Assembly (NCBI RefSeq): GCF_020215665.1
Contig: NZ_CP084061.1
Location: forward strand, 1,426,001-1,490,000
DNA length: 64,000 nucleotides
Reading direction: 5' to 3'
Source of the DNA: Blautia parvula
Lineage (GTDB): Bacteria; Bacillota; Clostridia; Lachnospirales; Lachnospiraceae
A program made the position numbers and the translations under genes. Within the stretch, counting starts at the first letter, position 1, and each line of letters starts with the position of its first letter. Below the pieces are notes generated by a model that saw nothing but the letters and a program-made list of their open reading frames with translations, did no database searches and had not been told where the DNA came from. Positions 17,828-26,940 of this stretch are shown in pieces.

Positions 17828-18871
17828 TCACTCCTGATCTTTCCTGCGGTAATACTGCCTGCCGTACTTTCTGGCCTCATCCTCCACCCAGGCTATTTTT
17901 CTCAGCATATCATCCGAATTGCCTACAGGGCTCAGATCCCAGAATACATAGCCGCCGCCCGCTGCGAAGTTATCTATGGCAGTTCTCGCAGACTGCCGCA
18001 CTACCTCCTCGGACGCTCCGGGCATTCCGGCCTTTCCCTGGGAATCCCAGCCGCCGTTTAATACAAGACGGTTTCCATATCTGGCCTTGATTCCCTTAAG
18101 ATCATTCATGACCTGGGCCGGCTGCCAGATATTGACACCCATTTCCACAAAATCAGGTATGATCTTTTCACAGCACCCGCACATATGGAGTTCAACCGGC
18201 AGCCCAAATTCCTTTGCCACATCAATAAGCCTCTGATAAAAAGGACGGAACCTGTTCCGGAAGGTTTCTGTGGAAATAAAAAGATTCGTGGCAGCAGCCA
18301 TATCATCATCAATGATCACCACATCCGGTTTATAGATGGGGATCAGATGCCGCATAGCCTCCTCGGTCAGCACAGTGACTGCATCAAACAGCTCATCCAC
18401 CGCCTCCGGTTCCTCCAGAAGCGCGCATAAACCCTCCTCAAATCCCATCATGTTCATCAGAGGAATGAAAAAGTTACCCCCGCAGCCGTCTGTCCGGTAT
18501 CCCATGGCCTTATTGGGGTTATGCATGCGCAGAGCCTCTGCTGCCATCTGCTCCCAGTCAATTTTGGAGGTATCCGGGAAATTCACAAACTCCCTCCATT
18601 TTGTCACGTCTTCCAACAGCTTTCTGTCCGGTTTTGGCATCTTGCCCGCATCGTTAATTTCCCACTCCACGTTGAAAATATCAAACTTTCTCTCTTTATT
18701 TACATAGTCCAGCATAAAACCCGTAAATACCCAGTCGCAGGCGTCAAAATACAGGGGCACCCAGTCCGGTTCCTCTCCCCGGATAACCTTCAGATAATTT
18801 TCCTTCTCGTCTGCCTCGCCGCCTACTGAGCTGCTGAATTTCATCCAGTCCAGTACCATATTATCTGCCAT
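17828..18871 (-). CDS. URO-D superfamily protein, variant lacking the third zinc ligand
   Basis: A 347-residue relative of uroporphyrinogen decarboxylase/MtaA. The His-x-Cys motif is present (His229, Cys231 in LHMCGCC, with extra Cys233 nearby), but the C-terminal cysteine found in methyltransferase relatives is replaced in GGGYVFWDLSP (about 306-314). It therefore differs from the homologue at 5745-6896, which keeps all three. GGAGG lies 9 nt before the ATG. It is the last gene of the PucR-GntP-URO-D group and may act on the acid that the permease imports. Substrate unknown; tetrapyrrole function is unlikely from context. Confidence 0.75.
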   Translation of the reverse strand: MADNMVLDWMKFSSSVGGEADEKENYLKVIRGEEPDWVPLYFDACDWVFTGFMLDYVNKERKFDIFNVEWEINDAGKMPKPDRKLLEDVTKWREFVNFPDTSKIDWEQMAAEALRMHNPNKAMGYRTDGCGGNFFIPLMNMMGFEEGLCALLEEPEAVDELFDAVTVLTEEAMRHLIPIYKPDVVIIDDDMAAATNLFISTETFRNRFRPFYQRLIDVAKEFGLPVELHMCGCCEKIIPDFVEMGVNIWQPAQVMNDLKGIKARYGNRLVLNGGWDSQGKAGMPGASEEVVRQSARTAIDNFAAGGGYVFWDLSPVGNSDDMLRKIAWVEDEARKYGRQYYRRKDQE

Positions 18872-18909
18872 AATCCATTCCTCCTTCTACAAAAACGTAA
18901 TCCTTCAGA

Positions 18910-19026
18910 TAACTGAACAGTTACATGCATCCGGCCATTTAAAATCGCTTTGCCATGGGCCGGATACTCACTGCCGCCACGCATTCATGCGGTCAGCGCA
19001 GTGAATGCGCACACCTGTCTGAACCG
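18910..19026. repeat. Structured intergenic repeat, copy 1
   Basis: The gap between the permease and URO-D genes is rich in nested inverted repeats (ATCCGGCC/GGCCGGAT; CACTGC/GCAGTG; GCATTCA/TGAATGC). A core around AAAATCGCTTTGC (18941-18953) with following ATG, CG, ATAC and CTGC blocks is shared in order with the gap at 62360-62430. It looks like a dispersed structured element or a transcribed 3' structure rather than a gene. Confidence 0.45.
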
Positions 19027-20355
19027 TTACATCAATACTGCAATAGCAGAAAAAATAATATTGATCACAATAGATGGAAGGATCACGCTGGTGATACACA
19101 CCGGATATGATTCCTTCAAATCCGTTCCCGCAAATCCCATTACCCCGTGAAGTCCGCCCGAATGTGGAGATAAGGTGATGCCGCCTGCTGTATTCGCAAC
19201 GGTTATCTGCCGCAGCAGCCCCGTATTTACTGACGGATTCGCCAGCCATCCTGCCCCAAAAGTTCCAAGGACCGTCTGCGCGGTCACAGCTCCGCCCCCG
19301 GTTATAAATCCCGTTACACTTCCCGCTATAAGGCACTGCATATACGGGTTTCCTCCTACATTCTGAACCGCTTCGGTGAATAGCTGATAACCGTGGGAAC
19401 CTGTAATAACACCCAGGAAACCCGCAATAACAGCAGCGGCAAAGGTGGGATTTAATCCTCCGGCCATTCCTTTGAACAGAATATCCTTTTCACTGCCCCG
19501 AAGCGTCTTCAGGTTCAGAAGATAACATACAATACACGCGATTCCCATGGAGGCCAGTATACTGTTGGACGCTTCCAGTCTCCCGATTCCCATAAAAGAA
19601 AACCAGCCCGATGTCAGTCCTGTATACAAAAGAATCACCAGTACCATGGGAGCAAGCGCTGCTGCCAGACCCGGCAGATTTTCCCTGTCAGGCTTCACCA
19701 TCTGCCTGTCAGACTCCGTCTCCACGTATCTGCGTCCTTTTTCTTCCCATCTTTTTTCCGTCCTTCTGATGATGAAATATCCCGCTGCTGCATAGAGGAC
19801 AAACATTGCCAGACAGATCACCGGCACCGTCCCGGCAGACACCTGCAGCATCTGGGATACCACGGTATTCACCATACTGGGATTTCCCGGAAAGAGCTGT
19901 GCTGTGAACAATCCCAGATAAAATACAGAGAGCCAGATTCCTCTGTTTATATTAAATTCCTTTGACAGAACCACTGCCATTGGCCATACAATAAATATCT
20001 GTACATAAGGATTTACCCCGCCCAGATTCAGCAGACAGCACACAATGAACATGACCAGCAGTATCTTTTCTTTTCCAAATACATCCACCAGCTTATACGC
20101 AATGGCTGAGACCGAACCGGAACGTGACATGAACTCTGAATACACGGCACCGATGGTAAAGATCAAAAACCACGAACCGAAAAATCCCACCAGACCGGGC
20201 ATGTAGTAATCACTGAAAACCGCCCACAGTCCGATACCGCTTGTCAGCCCCACAATAACAGCACAGATCAGGCTGACAAGAAGCATATTCCACTGTTTAA
20301 AAGCCAGGAATACCAGCAGAGCAATGGCTGCCACGATTCCTATTACACTTACCAT
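19027..20355 (-). CDS. GntP-family permease (organic acid/proton symporter)
   Basis: Integral membrane carrier of 442 residues with about 12 hydrophobic segments. GntP-type features include an N-terminal hydrophobic pair, the internal LNLGGVNPYVQIF region and the C-terminal ANTAGGITLSPHSGGLHGVM segment. Gluconate, hydroxy acids or related carboxylates are the usual cargo. ATG at 20355 has GGGAGGA 6 nt upstream; a longer frame upstream is not supported. The PucR-type regulator gene precedes it and a URO-D-like gene follows, so the group likely handles one small acid. Confidence 0.82.
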   Translation of the reverse strand: MVSVIGIVAAIALLVFLAFKQWNMLLVSLICAVIVGLTSGIGLWAVFSDYYMPGLVGFFGSWFLIFTIGAVYSEFMSRSGSVSAIAYKLVDVFGKEKILLVMFIVCCLLNLGGVNPYVQIFIVWPMAVVLSKEFNINRGIWLSVFYLGLFTAQLFPGNPSMVNTVVSQMLQVSAGTVPVICLAMFVLYAAAGYFIIRRTEKRWEEKGRRYVETESDRQMVKPDRENLPGLAAALAPMVLVILLYTGLTSGWFSFMGIGRLEASNSILASMGIACIVCYLLNLKTLRGSEKDILFKGMAGGLNPTFAAAVIAGFLGVITGSHGYQLFTEAVQNVGGNPYMQCLIAGSVTGFITGGGAVTAQTVLGTFGAGWLANPSVNTGLLRQITVANTAGGITLSPHSGGLHGVMGFAGTDLKESYPVCITSVILPSIVINIIFSAIAVLM

Positions 20356-20520
20356 GTGAATCCTCCCTTTCTCCATTTTTAAACACGCTCTAATCTCTTG
20401 GCCTGAAAGAAGATCTTCTTTTATGCTTTCATCATAGCACCGGCAAGTGTAAAAAAATATGCTCATAACACCGAAAGCTTTTCCGGTTCTTTACTCTATT
20501 TTGTAGGAACCGGCAGGCCC

Positions 20521-22029
20521 TCATGTATCTATCATCTCAAAGACAAGCATGAGATACAGTCTTGTCCGATAATCGCTTAACTGCCAGCCGGTGATCTCCT
20601 CAATCCTTTTTATCCTGTACAGATAGGTGGTCCGGTGCACGTGAAGGATTTCCTGGGCAATGACTGCCCTGCCGCTGTTCTCCAGACATATTTTCAGGGT
20701 ATACAGCAGCTCTGTCCCATGCTTTTTGTCGTAATCCATCAGTGCAGCCAGGGGCGGGGCAATATAAAACTCTTTGTTGTGTTTCAGGCAGGCTGTCCTT
20801 ACCATATATTCCAGAATATATTTTTCAAACAGATACACTCTTTCAGTGCTGTCCGTCTGATTGCCTGTTTCAAAAGCGATAACTGCCTGATGGTAATACA
20901 TGCCTACTTTTTCAAAATCAGAAAACCAGCCGCTGCATCCTATATAAAAGTCATGACGGCCGGCAAAGCTCTCCAGTATTTCATATATTTTCTTATTTTT
21001 CCCGGATGGATAGCGCAGAATGAGATGAATATGATTTCCATGGACAAACGTATAATTACTGTCCAGGATCCGGTGCAGATACAACATGTGTTCCGCCAGC
21101 CTGGAATGCCGGTTATTCTCTGAAAAACTGGACAGATAGACATAGAGATATGTATCTGACTTTTCCCATCCGTAAGACCGGAGTATGGAATCATAGACGT
21201 CCAGATAAGGCCGTTCCGAAACGGTAAGCGCCTTCACCATGTGGTCAAACTCCTTTGTCTCTCCCAGATTGACGGGACAGATGTCCAGATACGCCATCTT
21301 CACATAATCGGATATGAGCATCAGAAATGACAGATCACTTTCCCTGCAGGGGCGGTAAACTTCATCTGCCACAAGCCTTCCCAGATATTCCTGACGGTGA
21401 AAAATGTTATAGTAGATTTTCCGAAACCCGTACATTTTCTCTGAAAAGATACCGGGAATTTTTGTCTTTAACGTCTCCTTGTACTCCGGGTCAGAGACAA
21501 CAACCATGTATTCATCTTCCGGAAGATAAGCATTCTCAGCCAGGGAAAAGTTCTTATCATGGTTTTTCTTTCCCGGCACGTACATCATGATCCGGAATAC
21601 AGGGGTCGCGAAAGAGACGGGATTTTCCAATACCTCAAAGAGAATCCTCCCTATCTCATTCATGGGTGCATGGTCCACAAGACATCTTAGAATCCTCACC
21701 TCAATGTCCTGAAACCACCGGAAGATTTCTGCTGCTTTCTGGAACAGTCCGGTGATATCTGTCCCCTCTTCCACACAGAGGTATTCGCAGGGTATCTGCC
21801 TGTAAATTTCCGGCAGTTTTCCTATACAGATCAGTGATATACTGTTTTCCGCCTCCGGAACATCCGGAAGATCTTCTGCATCTGCAATGTAAAGACAGGA
21901 TTCCCGGAACCTTTCTCCTGTGCAGACCTCCACGCTTTCCAGGTAAAAAGAAAAGGGGCGGTTCGTCTGCTTTCTTTTTATGTCCTGACTGTCCAGATAA
22001 TCGGAAATTATAGTCATATTCAGCTTCAT
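20521..22029 (-). CDS. PucR/CdaR-type transcriptional regulator
   Basis: A 502-residue regulator with a long N-terminal sensing part and a C-terminal PucR helix-turn-helix (region around ENSGRAVIAQEILHVHRTT and YRIKRIEEITG, about 450-485), which is the hallmark of this family. The middle resembles the GGDEF-like regulatory segment of CdaR/PucR proteins. GAGGAGG precedes the ATG. It heads the group with the GntP permease and the second URO-D-like gene and probably activates them in response to the transported acid or its catabolite. Confidence 0.85.
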   Translation of the reverse strand: MKLNMTIISDYLDSQDIKRKQTNRPFSFYLESVEVCTGERFRESCLYIADAEDLPDVPEAENSISLICIGKLPEIYRQIPCEYLCVEEGTDITGLFQKAAEIFRWFQDIEVRILRCLVDHAPMNEIGRILFEVLENPVSFATPVFRIMMYVPGKKNHDKNFSLAENAYLPEDEYMVVVSDPEYKETLKTKIPGIFSEKMYGFRKIYYNIFHRQEYLGRLVADEVYRPCRESDLSFLMLISDYVKMAYLDICPVNLGETKEFDHMVKALTVSERPYLDVYDSILRSYGWEKSDTYLYVYLSSFSENNRHSRLAEHMLYLHRILDSNYTFVHGNHIHLILRYPSGKNKKIYEILESFAGRHDFYIGCSGWFSDFEKVGMYYHQAVIAFETGNQTDSTERVYLFEKYILEYMVRTACLKHNKEFYIAPPLAALMDYDKKHGTELLYTLKICLENSGRAVIAQEILHVHRTTYLYRIKRIEEITGWQLSDYRTRLYLMLVFEMIDT

Positions 22030-22158
22030 ACCTTCTCCTCCTCAAACAAAACCCATCCCGGCCTTCCTCATTTTACTGACGCGGAACTGCATGCAGCCCT
22101 CTTCCGGCTGTGTGAAGTGCACATCCTGCCCGGAGAGTCTCTTCTGTGATCACAACAC

Positions 22159-22857
22159 TTATTCCAAACCATATCTCCTGTAACAAAACGTAAAAAACAA
22201 AACAACAGCAAAGAAATTGATTCCTATGATCACCATACTCTCAGTACCTGCTCCATGGGTTCCGATCCCCTCCATGATTTTGCTGACCTGCTGGGAAAAG
22301 ATGTACTTTGACACCTTTGCAATTTTCTCATTGAAGGCCGCCAGCATGGGTAGAAACGAGAGCACCATCATGACAGGAACTGCTATGGAAGTGGCAGCCA
22401 TCTGCCCTCTGCTCCTCACCCCGATCGCTGCTCCCAGAAGCAGGGAGAGCACGATTCCCACACACATGGCAAGCACAAAACCGGCCAGTTCCTCTCCCCT
22501 GAAATTTCCCATGATCCCGAAAAACAGTGCGCCAATGGTGCATATCATGAACACATAACCGCCTGTTCCGAGCAGATATTCCCCTGCCTTTACATTAGAC
22601 ATAAGCAGTACGCGCAAAGTGTTGCATTCTTTTTCCTCTGATATAATTGCCGCCATGGAGGTGAGAGGAGCCATACCGATATACATGGTGGCAAATAAAA
22701 TCACAAAGAAATTATCCTGCATTCCCTGCATATCTATGGTATTCTGCATCACAGCCGTCAGCAGCGGGAACATAACAAACTGAATCAGTATCACTTTATT
22801 TTTCAGGGTATCTTTTACCTGTTTTTTCCATACTGCATATATCTTTCTTCCATCCAT
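22159..22857 (-). CDS. ABC-2 type transporter permease
   Basis: Membrane subunit of an exporter, 232 residues with about six hydrophobic segments. The ABC-2 pattern is visible in EEKECNTLRVLLMSNV, the cytoplasmic loop between helices 2 and 3, and a helix-rich C-terminal half. ATG at 22857 is preferred because GGAGG lies 10 nt upstream; a TTG at 22866 would sit directly on the ribosome site. It follows the ATPase gene directly and belongs to the LytTR-DUF3021-ABC operon. Cargo is unknown; peptides or lipids are common for this type. Confidence 0.87.
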   Translation of the reverse strand: MDGRKIYAVWKKQVKDTLKNKVILIQFVMFPLLTAVMQNTIDMQGMQDNFFVILFATMYIGMAPLTSMAAIISEEKECNTLRVLLMSNVKAGEYLLGTGGYVFMICTIGALFFGIMGNFRGEELAGFVLAMCVGIVLSLLLGAAIGVRSRGQMAATSIAVPVMMVLSFLPMLAAFNEKIAKVSKYIFSQQVSKIMEGIGTHGAGTESMVIIGINFFAVVLFFTFCYRRYGLE

Positions 22858-22858
22858 G

Positions 22859-23713
22859 CTACTCAAACCTCCTTCCGGTCAATTCCAGAAATACCGTTTC
22901 CAGATTTGGCTCTGTAGAGTGGATACTCTCCACCTGTTCCGATGCAAAAAGCTCCTGAATCTTTCCGGCAGATTCCCTGCTGTTTCGAAGATCGATCTCC
23001 CGGCCATCCTTCAGCAGAATCCTGACCCGGTTCTGCTCATTATATTTCCTGCAGATTTCCTCCGGTTTTCCGTATTCCACGATTTTCCCCTGGTTTAAGA
23101 GCGCAACATGGTCACATAATTTTTCTGCCTCCTCCATATTGTGGGTGGTGAGAAAGACTGTGGCTCCTTTTGCCTGCTCCTGACGGATCAGGTTATGGAT
23201 CTCGCTTACTGTGGAGGGGTCCAGCGCACTGCCGGGTTCATCCAGAAAAAGGATTTCCGGGCTGTGCATCAGGGCTCTTGCCATGACCAGGCGCTGCCGC
23301 ATTCCCTTGGAAAGCTTGCTGACCGGACGCTTCTCTGCCTCCAAAAGTCCCACAGCGCTTAGGATTTCCCGTATTTTTGCCTTTGGTATCCTGTAGATTT
23401 CCGCGAATAATGCCAGATTATCACGGCAGCTCAGACGTTCATACAGTCCGGTGTTATCCAGCACCATGCCCATCTTTGTGTAAATACTGCTGGTAAGTTT
23501 TCTGGTATCCGTCCCCAATACTTCCGCCCTTCCTCCTGTCTGTACAAGCTGTCCCGTAAGTATCTTGATCAGTGTTGTTTTCCCGGCTCCGGACGGGCCA
23601 AGCAGGCCGAAGATTTCACCTTTTTTCAGTGTCAGGCTGATGTCCTCCAGAACTGTTTTGTCTCCGAACCTTTGGGTGATTTCCATTATTTTTATACTGT
23701 TTTCACAATCCAT
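22859..23713 (-). CDS. ABC transporter ATP-binding protein
   Basis: ATPase of an ABC-2 exporter, 284 residues. Walker A GPSGAGKTT (about 38-46), signature LSKGMRQR with LSKG in place of LSGG as is usual in this export subfamily, Walker B ILFLDEP, D-loop and H-loop TTHNMEEAEKLCDH are all visible. A C-terminal segment of about 60 residues follows, as in CcmA/DrrA-like proteins. Start lies 1 bp after the DUF3021 stop. It pairs with the ABC-2 permease immediately downstream. Confidence 0.92.
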   Translation of the reverse strand: MDCENSIKIMEITQRFGDKTVLEDISLTLKKGEIFGLLGPSGAGKTTLIKILTGQLVQTGGRAEVLGTDTRKLTSSIYTKMGMVLDNTGLYERLSCRDNLALFAEIYRIPKAKIREILSAVGLLEAEKRPVSKLSKGMRQRLVMARALMHSPEILFLDEPGSALDPSTVSEIHNLIRQEQAKGATVFLTTHNMEEAEKLCDHVALLNQGKIVEYGKPEEICRKYNEQNRVRILLKDGREIDLRNSRESAGKIQELFASEQVESIHSTEPNLETVFLELTGRRFE

Positions 23714-23714
23714 T

Positions 23715-24200
23715 TTATTTCTCTTCCCCTTCCCATTTTTTCTTCATGCGGTTCAGACCCTCTTCCAGTTTCCGGTCCTCAGCCTTCATTTTCAGGCGCA
23801 TAACACCTATGCTCACAGCAACACTGATGGCAAAGCAGACAATGAAACATACCCACGGTTCCCACATATTTACGGGAAACCAGCCGAATCCCCAGATTGC
23901 CATACAGGTGATCGTCAGAATGGACTGCAGCATACATACGGTCCGCCCGGTCCCTGACAAGCGTTTGAACAACTTTTCCGAGAAGAACAGGTACTGCATA
24001 CAGGTCACCAGAAAAGAAGTCAGCAAAAACTCCGCCATGACCTCCAGAGGAATCCCCTGCCTTCCAAGCCTGAATATGCCGGAAATTTCCTTTGCCGTTT
24101 CGCCGAAAAAAAAGGCGATCAGAATCAGTATAGTGGCAGTGATCCCGTAAATACAAAACACATTTCCCAAAAAATCAAATATCGTTTTCTCTCTTTCCAT
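23715..24200 (-). CDS. DUF3021-family membrane protein
   Basis: A 161-residue protein with four predicted membrane helices and a highly charged C-terminus (KKWEGEEK). Membrane proteins of this size and layout encoded directly after a stand-alone LytTR regulator are the DUF3021 family, which is known to act with LytTR proteins, usually as an inhibitor at the membrane. Here it lies 3 bp after the LytTR gene and 1 bp before the ABC ATPase gene. I assign the family from architecture and neighbourhood. Confidence 0.75.
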   Translation of the reverse strand: MEREKTIFDFLGNVFCIYGITATILILIAFFFGETAKEISGIFRLGRQGIPLEVMAEFLLTSFLVTCMQYLFFSEKLFKRLSGTGRTVCMLQSILTITCMAIWGFGWFPVNMWEPWVCFIVCFAISVAVSIGVMRLKMKAEDRKLEEGLNRMKKKWEGEEK

Positions 24201-24203
24201 ACT

Positions 24204-24644
24204 CTACCGAACCCCCAGTTTTTCTTTCATATACTCTGCATATTGTCTGGATACAATCAGTTTTTCCCCGTTTGTCATAGTCACAAGAAGACGCCGGTTC
24301 AGCTCTGACTTCAGAGAAGCAATGTGCCGGAAATTAATGATGCAGGACTTGTTTGCCCTGAAAAAATCAGCGTCCTCCAGTTGTTCCTCCAGCTCATAAA
24401 GCTTCAGATCCGTCTCATACACCTCACTTTTTGTATAGAGAAATGTTTTTTTATCCGCGGTATCAATATACAGCACATCCACTGCCTCGATGAGATACAT
24501 CTCCCCTGCTTTATACCCGGCAAGCTGTTTGTTCAGCATATGCAGCATGGAGAGTATTCTTTCGATCTCCGGTGTCATTTCCGGGCATGTTACGTGGATG
24601 TGAGTCTCTTTTTCATCTGTGTCCGTGTGCACGGTTATCTTCAC
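24204..24644 (-). CDS. LytTR-family DNA-binding regulator (no receiver domain)
   Basis: A 146-residue stand-alone LytTR protein. The LytTR domain occupies about residues 45-145 and contains the characteristic YIDTADKKTFLYT, the RANKSCIINFRHI helix-strand region (F-x-R-x-x-K-S-x-I-x-N) and a basic C-terminal part (SRQYAEYMKEKLG). There is no phosphorylatable receiver, so control probably comes from the neighbouring DUF3021 protein. Paired direct repeats of LytTR-site type lie upstream at 24715-24743, which suggests autoregulation of the whole exporter operon. Confidence 0.9.
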   Translation of the reverse strand: MKITVHTDTDEKETHIHVTCPEMTPEIERILSMLHMLNKQLAGYKAGEMYLIEAVDVLYIDTADKKTFLYTKSEVYETDLKLYELEEQLEDADFFRANKSCIINFRHIASLKSELNRRLLVTMTNGEKLIVSRQYAEYMKEKLGVR

Positions 24645-24714
24645 GCAGCCATCTCCTTTCCCTTCTGCCTAAACCTTAACAGACTCTGTTTAAATGCGCA
24701 ATAGCATGGGGCCC

Positions 24715-24743
24715 CAGTTGCCCTATTCGGGTACCAAGTTACC
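24715..24743. promoter_or_regulatory. Paired LytTR-type direct repeats
   Basis: CAGTTGCC at 24715 and AAGTTACC at 24736 are direct repeats spaced 21 bp start to start, two helical turns, as expected for a LytTR dimer. They lie about 14 bp upstream of a weak -35-like TTGCGC (24696-24701) for the LytTR operon and also upstream of the divergent hydrolase gene. A GGGGCCCC palindrome abuts the first repeat. Confidence 0.55.
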
Positions 24744-24846
24744 ACGCACGCCAAACAGACTGATCTGCCGGACAGCAAAAAATATCAAGTTTCTCTCTTT
24801 CTTTCAAATTATAATCTTTTTATAACAGAAAGGAATGATGTGAAAT

Positions 24847-25953
24847 ATGGAAAGAACAAACGTATATCTGAAAAATTTTACAGGCACAAGCTATGAAGTG
24901 GGAATACAGATTGGGAACTGGATATTATCTGCGCCGGTTCTGCTGCAGAGGGCCTTGCTGCCGCCCGATACCTATCCCCATGATAAATTTGCGCAGATCA
25001 CCGCTCTGCTGGATGAATACTGTCCCGGTATCAACGAGGAGATTCTGGGCTTTTCAGACACCGTCGGCGTTCATGCGGAACAGATCCTCTTCTACGCAAT
25101 GACCTATCTGGAACGCGGATGCAGCCTGATGGCAGCCCTTCCATCCAAAACAGAAAACCGCCACACCATGATGGCCAGAAATTATGACTTCCACGATGAA
25201 ATGGAGGAGATGTGCTTTGCCTATACTGATATCAAGGGAAAATACTGCTATATCGGCTCCACCCTGCATCTGTTCGGCAGAGGTGACGGAATAAATGAGC
25301 ATGGCCTCGCAGTGTGCCAGGCGGGGAACGGACTTCCCGTCGGCAATTTTGAGGGTGCACAAAAGCCGGGGGTAACGGGATTCCAGCTCTGGATCGTTGT
25401 GCGCAGTATTCTGGAAAACTGCAGAACCGTGGAGGAAGCAATCCGGTGGACCATGGATGCCCCTATTGGTTTTAATATCAATTTGATGTTGGCTGACAGC
25501 TATGATAGAATAGCATTATTACAATGCATAGATGGCCACAAGGCATATGAAATCCTGGACAGCAGCAGTGAAAAAACATATCTCACGTCCACAAACCACA
25601 CCCTGTTTGAGGAAATCAAGCCCTACGAAAAAATGGTTATCGAAAATTCCCTGATCCGTAACCGCAATATAGAAAAACTCTTTGAACAGGACAGGCGTAT
25701 TTCCAAGGAAGACATGAAACATCTGTTGTCCGCTCCCTATCCTGAAGGCCTCTGCTGCCACTACTATAAAGAATTTTTCGGAACACTGCGCTCCATGGTA
25801 TTTGATGTGACAGATAAGACCATAGAGATGACATTCGGCTCACCGCAGGTAAATACATGGCAGACATTTTCCGTCGGCATGCTGGATGCCGGGGAAATAC
25901 CGGCACTGCTGCCTCAGGAAAAAGCAGGGCCGGTATTCTATAATATACTTTGA
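24847..25953 (+). CDS. C45-type Ntn-hydrolase (acyl-CoA:6-APA acyltransferase/choloylglycine-like)
   Basis: A 368-residue member of the acyltransferase/hydrolase group related to penicillin acyltransferase and linear amide hydrolases. The nucleophile is probably Cys92 in LERGCSLM, followed by the MMARNYDFH motif (109-116), where Arg and Asp line the active site. Such enzymes mature by self-cleavage before the cysteine, which would expose Cys92. No signal peptide is seen, so it acts in the cytoplasm. The AAAGGAATG ribosome site precedes the ATG and a TATAAT-like -10 lies at 24810-24815. An AraC gene follows 27 bp downstream. The amide substrate is unknown. Confidence 0.82.
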   Translation: MERTNVYLKNFTGTSYEVGIQIGNWILSAPVLLQRALLPPDTYPHDKFAQITALLDEYCPGINEEILGFSDTVGVHAEQILFYAMTYLERGCSLMAALPSKTENRHTMMARNYDFHDEMEEMCFAYTDIKGKYCYIGSTLHLFGRGDGINEHGLAVCQAGNGLPVGNFEGAQKPGVTGFQLWIVVRSILENCRTVEEAIRWTMDAPIGFNINLMLADSYDRIALLQCIDGHKAYEILDSSSEKTYLTSTNHTLFEEIKPYEKMVIENSLIRNRNIEKLFEQDRRISKEDMKHLLSAPYPEGLCCHYYKEFFGTLRSMVFDVTDKTIEMTFGSPQVNTWQTFSVGMLDAGEIPALLPQEKAGPVFYNIL

Positions 25954-25980
25954 CCGAACCATACAAGGAGGGAGGAGACT

Positions 25981-26859
25981 GTGAACGACCATCAAATCAT
26001 CGGACAGGCTATTGTATTCATTGAGAATCATTTGTATGAAACGATTACGGCACGTGACGCCGCAGAAGCGGTCTCCTACTCTTATTATCACTTCCACCGC
26101 TATTTCAGCGCTGTCATGGGGGAAACCATCGGAAGTTACATACGAAGCAGACGCCTGACGCAGGCTGCGTGGGACTTGACCCACAGCGATAAAAAGATTA
26201 TTGACATCGGACTTTCTCTTTATTTTGAATCAGCAGAGAGCTTTACCCGGGCGTTTAAAGACAGGTATTCCATGACACCCTCCGAATACAGAAAACATGG
26301 AATTGATGTTCTGATCGGAAACCGCCAGTCAGCGCGGCTCCCTGATGAGACCATTGTCACCCATGCCGGATTAACCCCGGAATTTGTCTCCATGCCTGCC
26401 ATAAATATTATGGGATTTCGGTTCAATACAACGGTCAGCGGCAATGAATCAATTGCCATGTGGGAGCAGTTTAACCGACAGATTCCCGCCTCGCTTCTCT
26501 CAAACAGACAGTTTGGCGTATACGAGGCAGGGGAAACCTGCTCTTCTGACGGATTTCACATAGACAGCAAAACTTCCGCCTTTGTGGGGGTTGAAATTCC
26601 GGATGCGTATCCTGTGCCGGACCATATGAAAAAGAAAAAGCTCTGCGGGGGCACATACGCAAAGTTCACGCATAAAGGAACTGTGGATACTCTGCTTAGA
26701 ACCTATCATTATATCTGGGGTGTCTGGTTTCCCAAAAGCGGGTTTGAGCTTGCCGCCCGGGATGATTTTGAATGTTATACAGAACGGTTTACAGGACCGG
26801 AAGATGAAAATGCTGAGATTGATATTTATTTCCCGGTTCATGATCGAAAACGGGGATAA
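25981..26859 (+). CDS. AraC-family regulator with GyrI-like effector domain
   Basis: N-terminal AraC double helix-turn-helix (about 8-105; ends with the standard MTPSEYRK) joined to a C-terminal SOUL/GyrI-like small-molecule-binding domain of about 160 residues. This is the Rob/SoxS-BmrR style layout. It starts with GTG, preceded by GGAGGGAGGAG. It is probably co-transcribed with the C45 hydrolase and ends before a bidirectional terminator, so the two may serve drug or amide resistance; that is inference. Confidence 0.88.
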   Translation: MNDHQIIGQAIVFIENHLYETITARDAAEAVSYSYYHFHRYFSAVMGETIGSYIRSRRLTQAAWDLTHSDKKIIDIGLSLYFESAESFTRAFKDRYSMTPSEYRKHGIDVLIGNRQSARLPDETIVTHAGLTPEFVSMPAINIMGFRFNTTVSGNESIAMWEQFNRQIPASLLSNRQFGVYEAGETCSSDGFHIDSKTSAFVGVEIPDAYPVPDHMKKKKLCGGTYAKFTHKGTVDTLLRTYHYIWGVWFPKSGFELAARDDFECYTERFTGPEDENAEIDIYFPVHDRKRG

Positions 26860-26906
26860 AAAAGCTGCTGCAAATGGAAGATTCCATCCATTCACGGCAG
26901 CTTTTT
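26858..26906. terminator. Bidirectional terminator
   Basis: AAAAAGCTGC and GCAGCTTTTT form the arms of a hairpin with an inner partly paired stem. It lies between the convergent AraC gene and the M20 peptidase gene. Confidence 0.8.
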
Positions 26907-26940
26907 CTTTCACCAATAGTGCCCATACTCCGCCGTTCTT

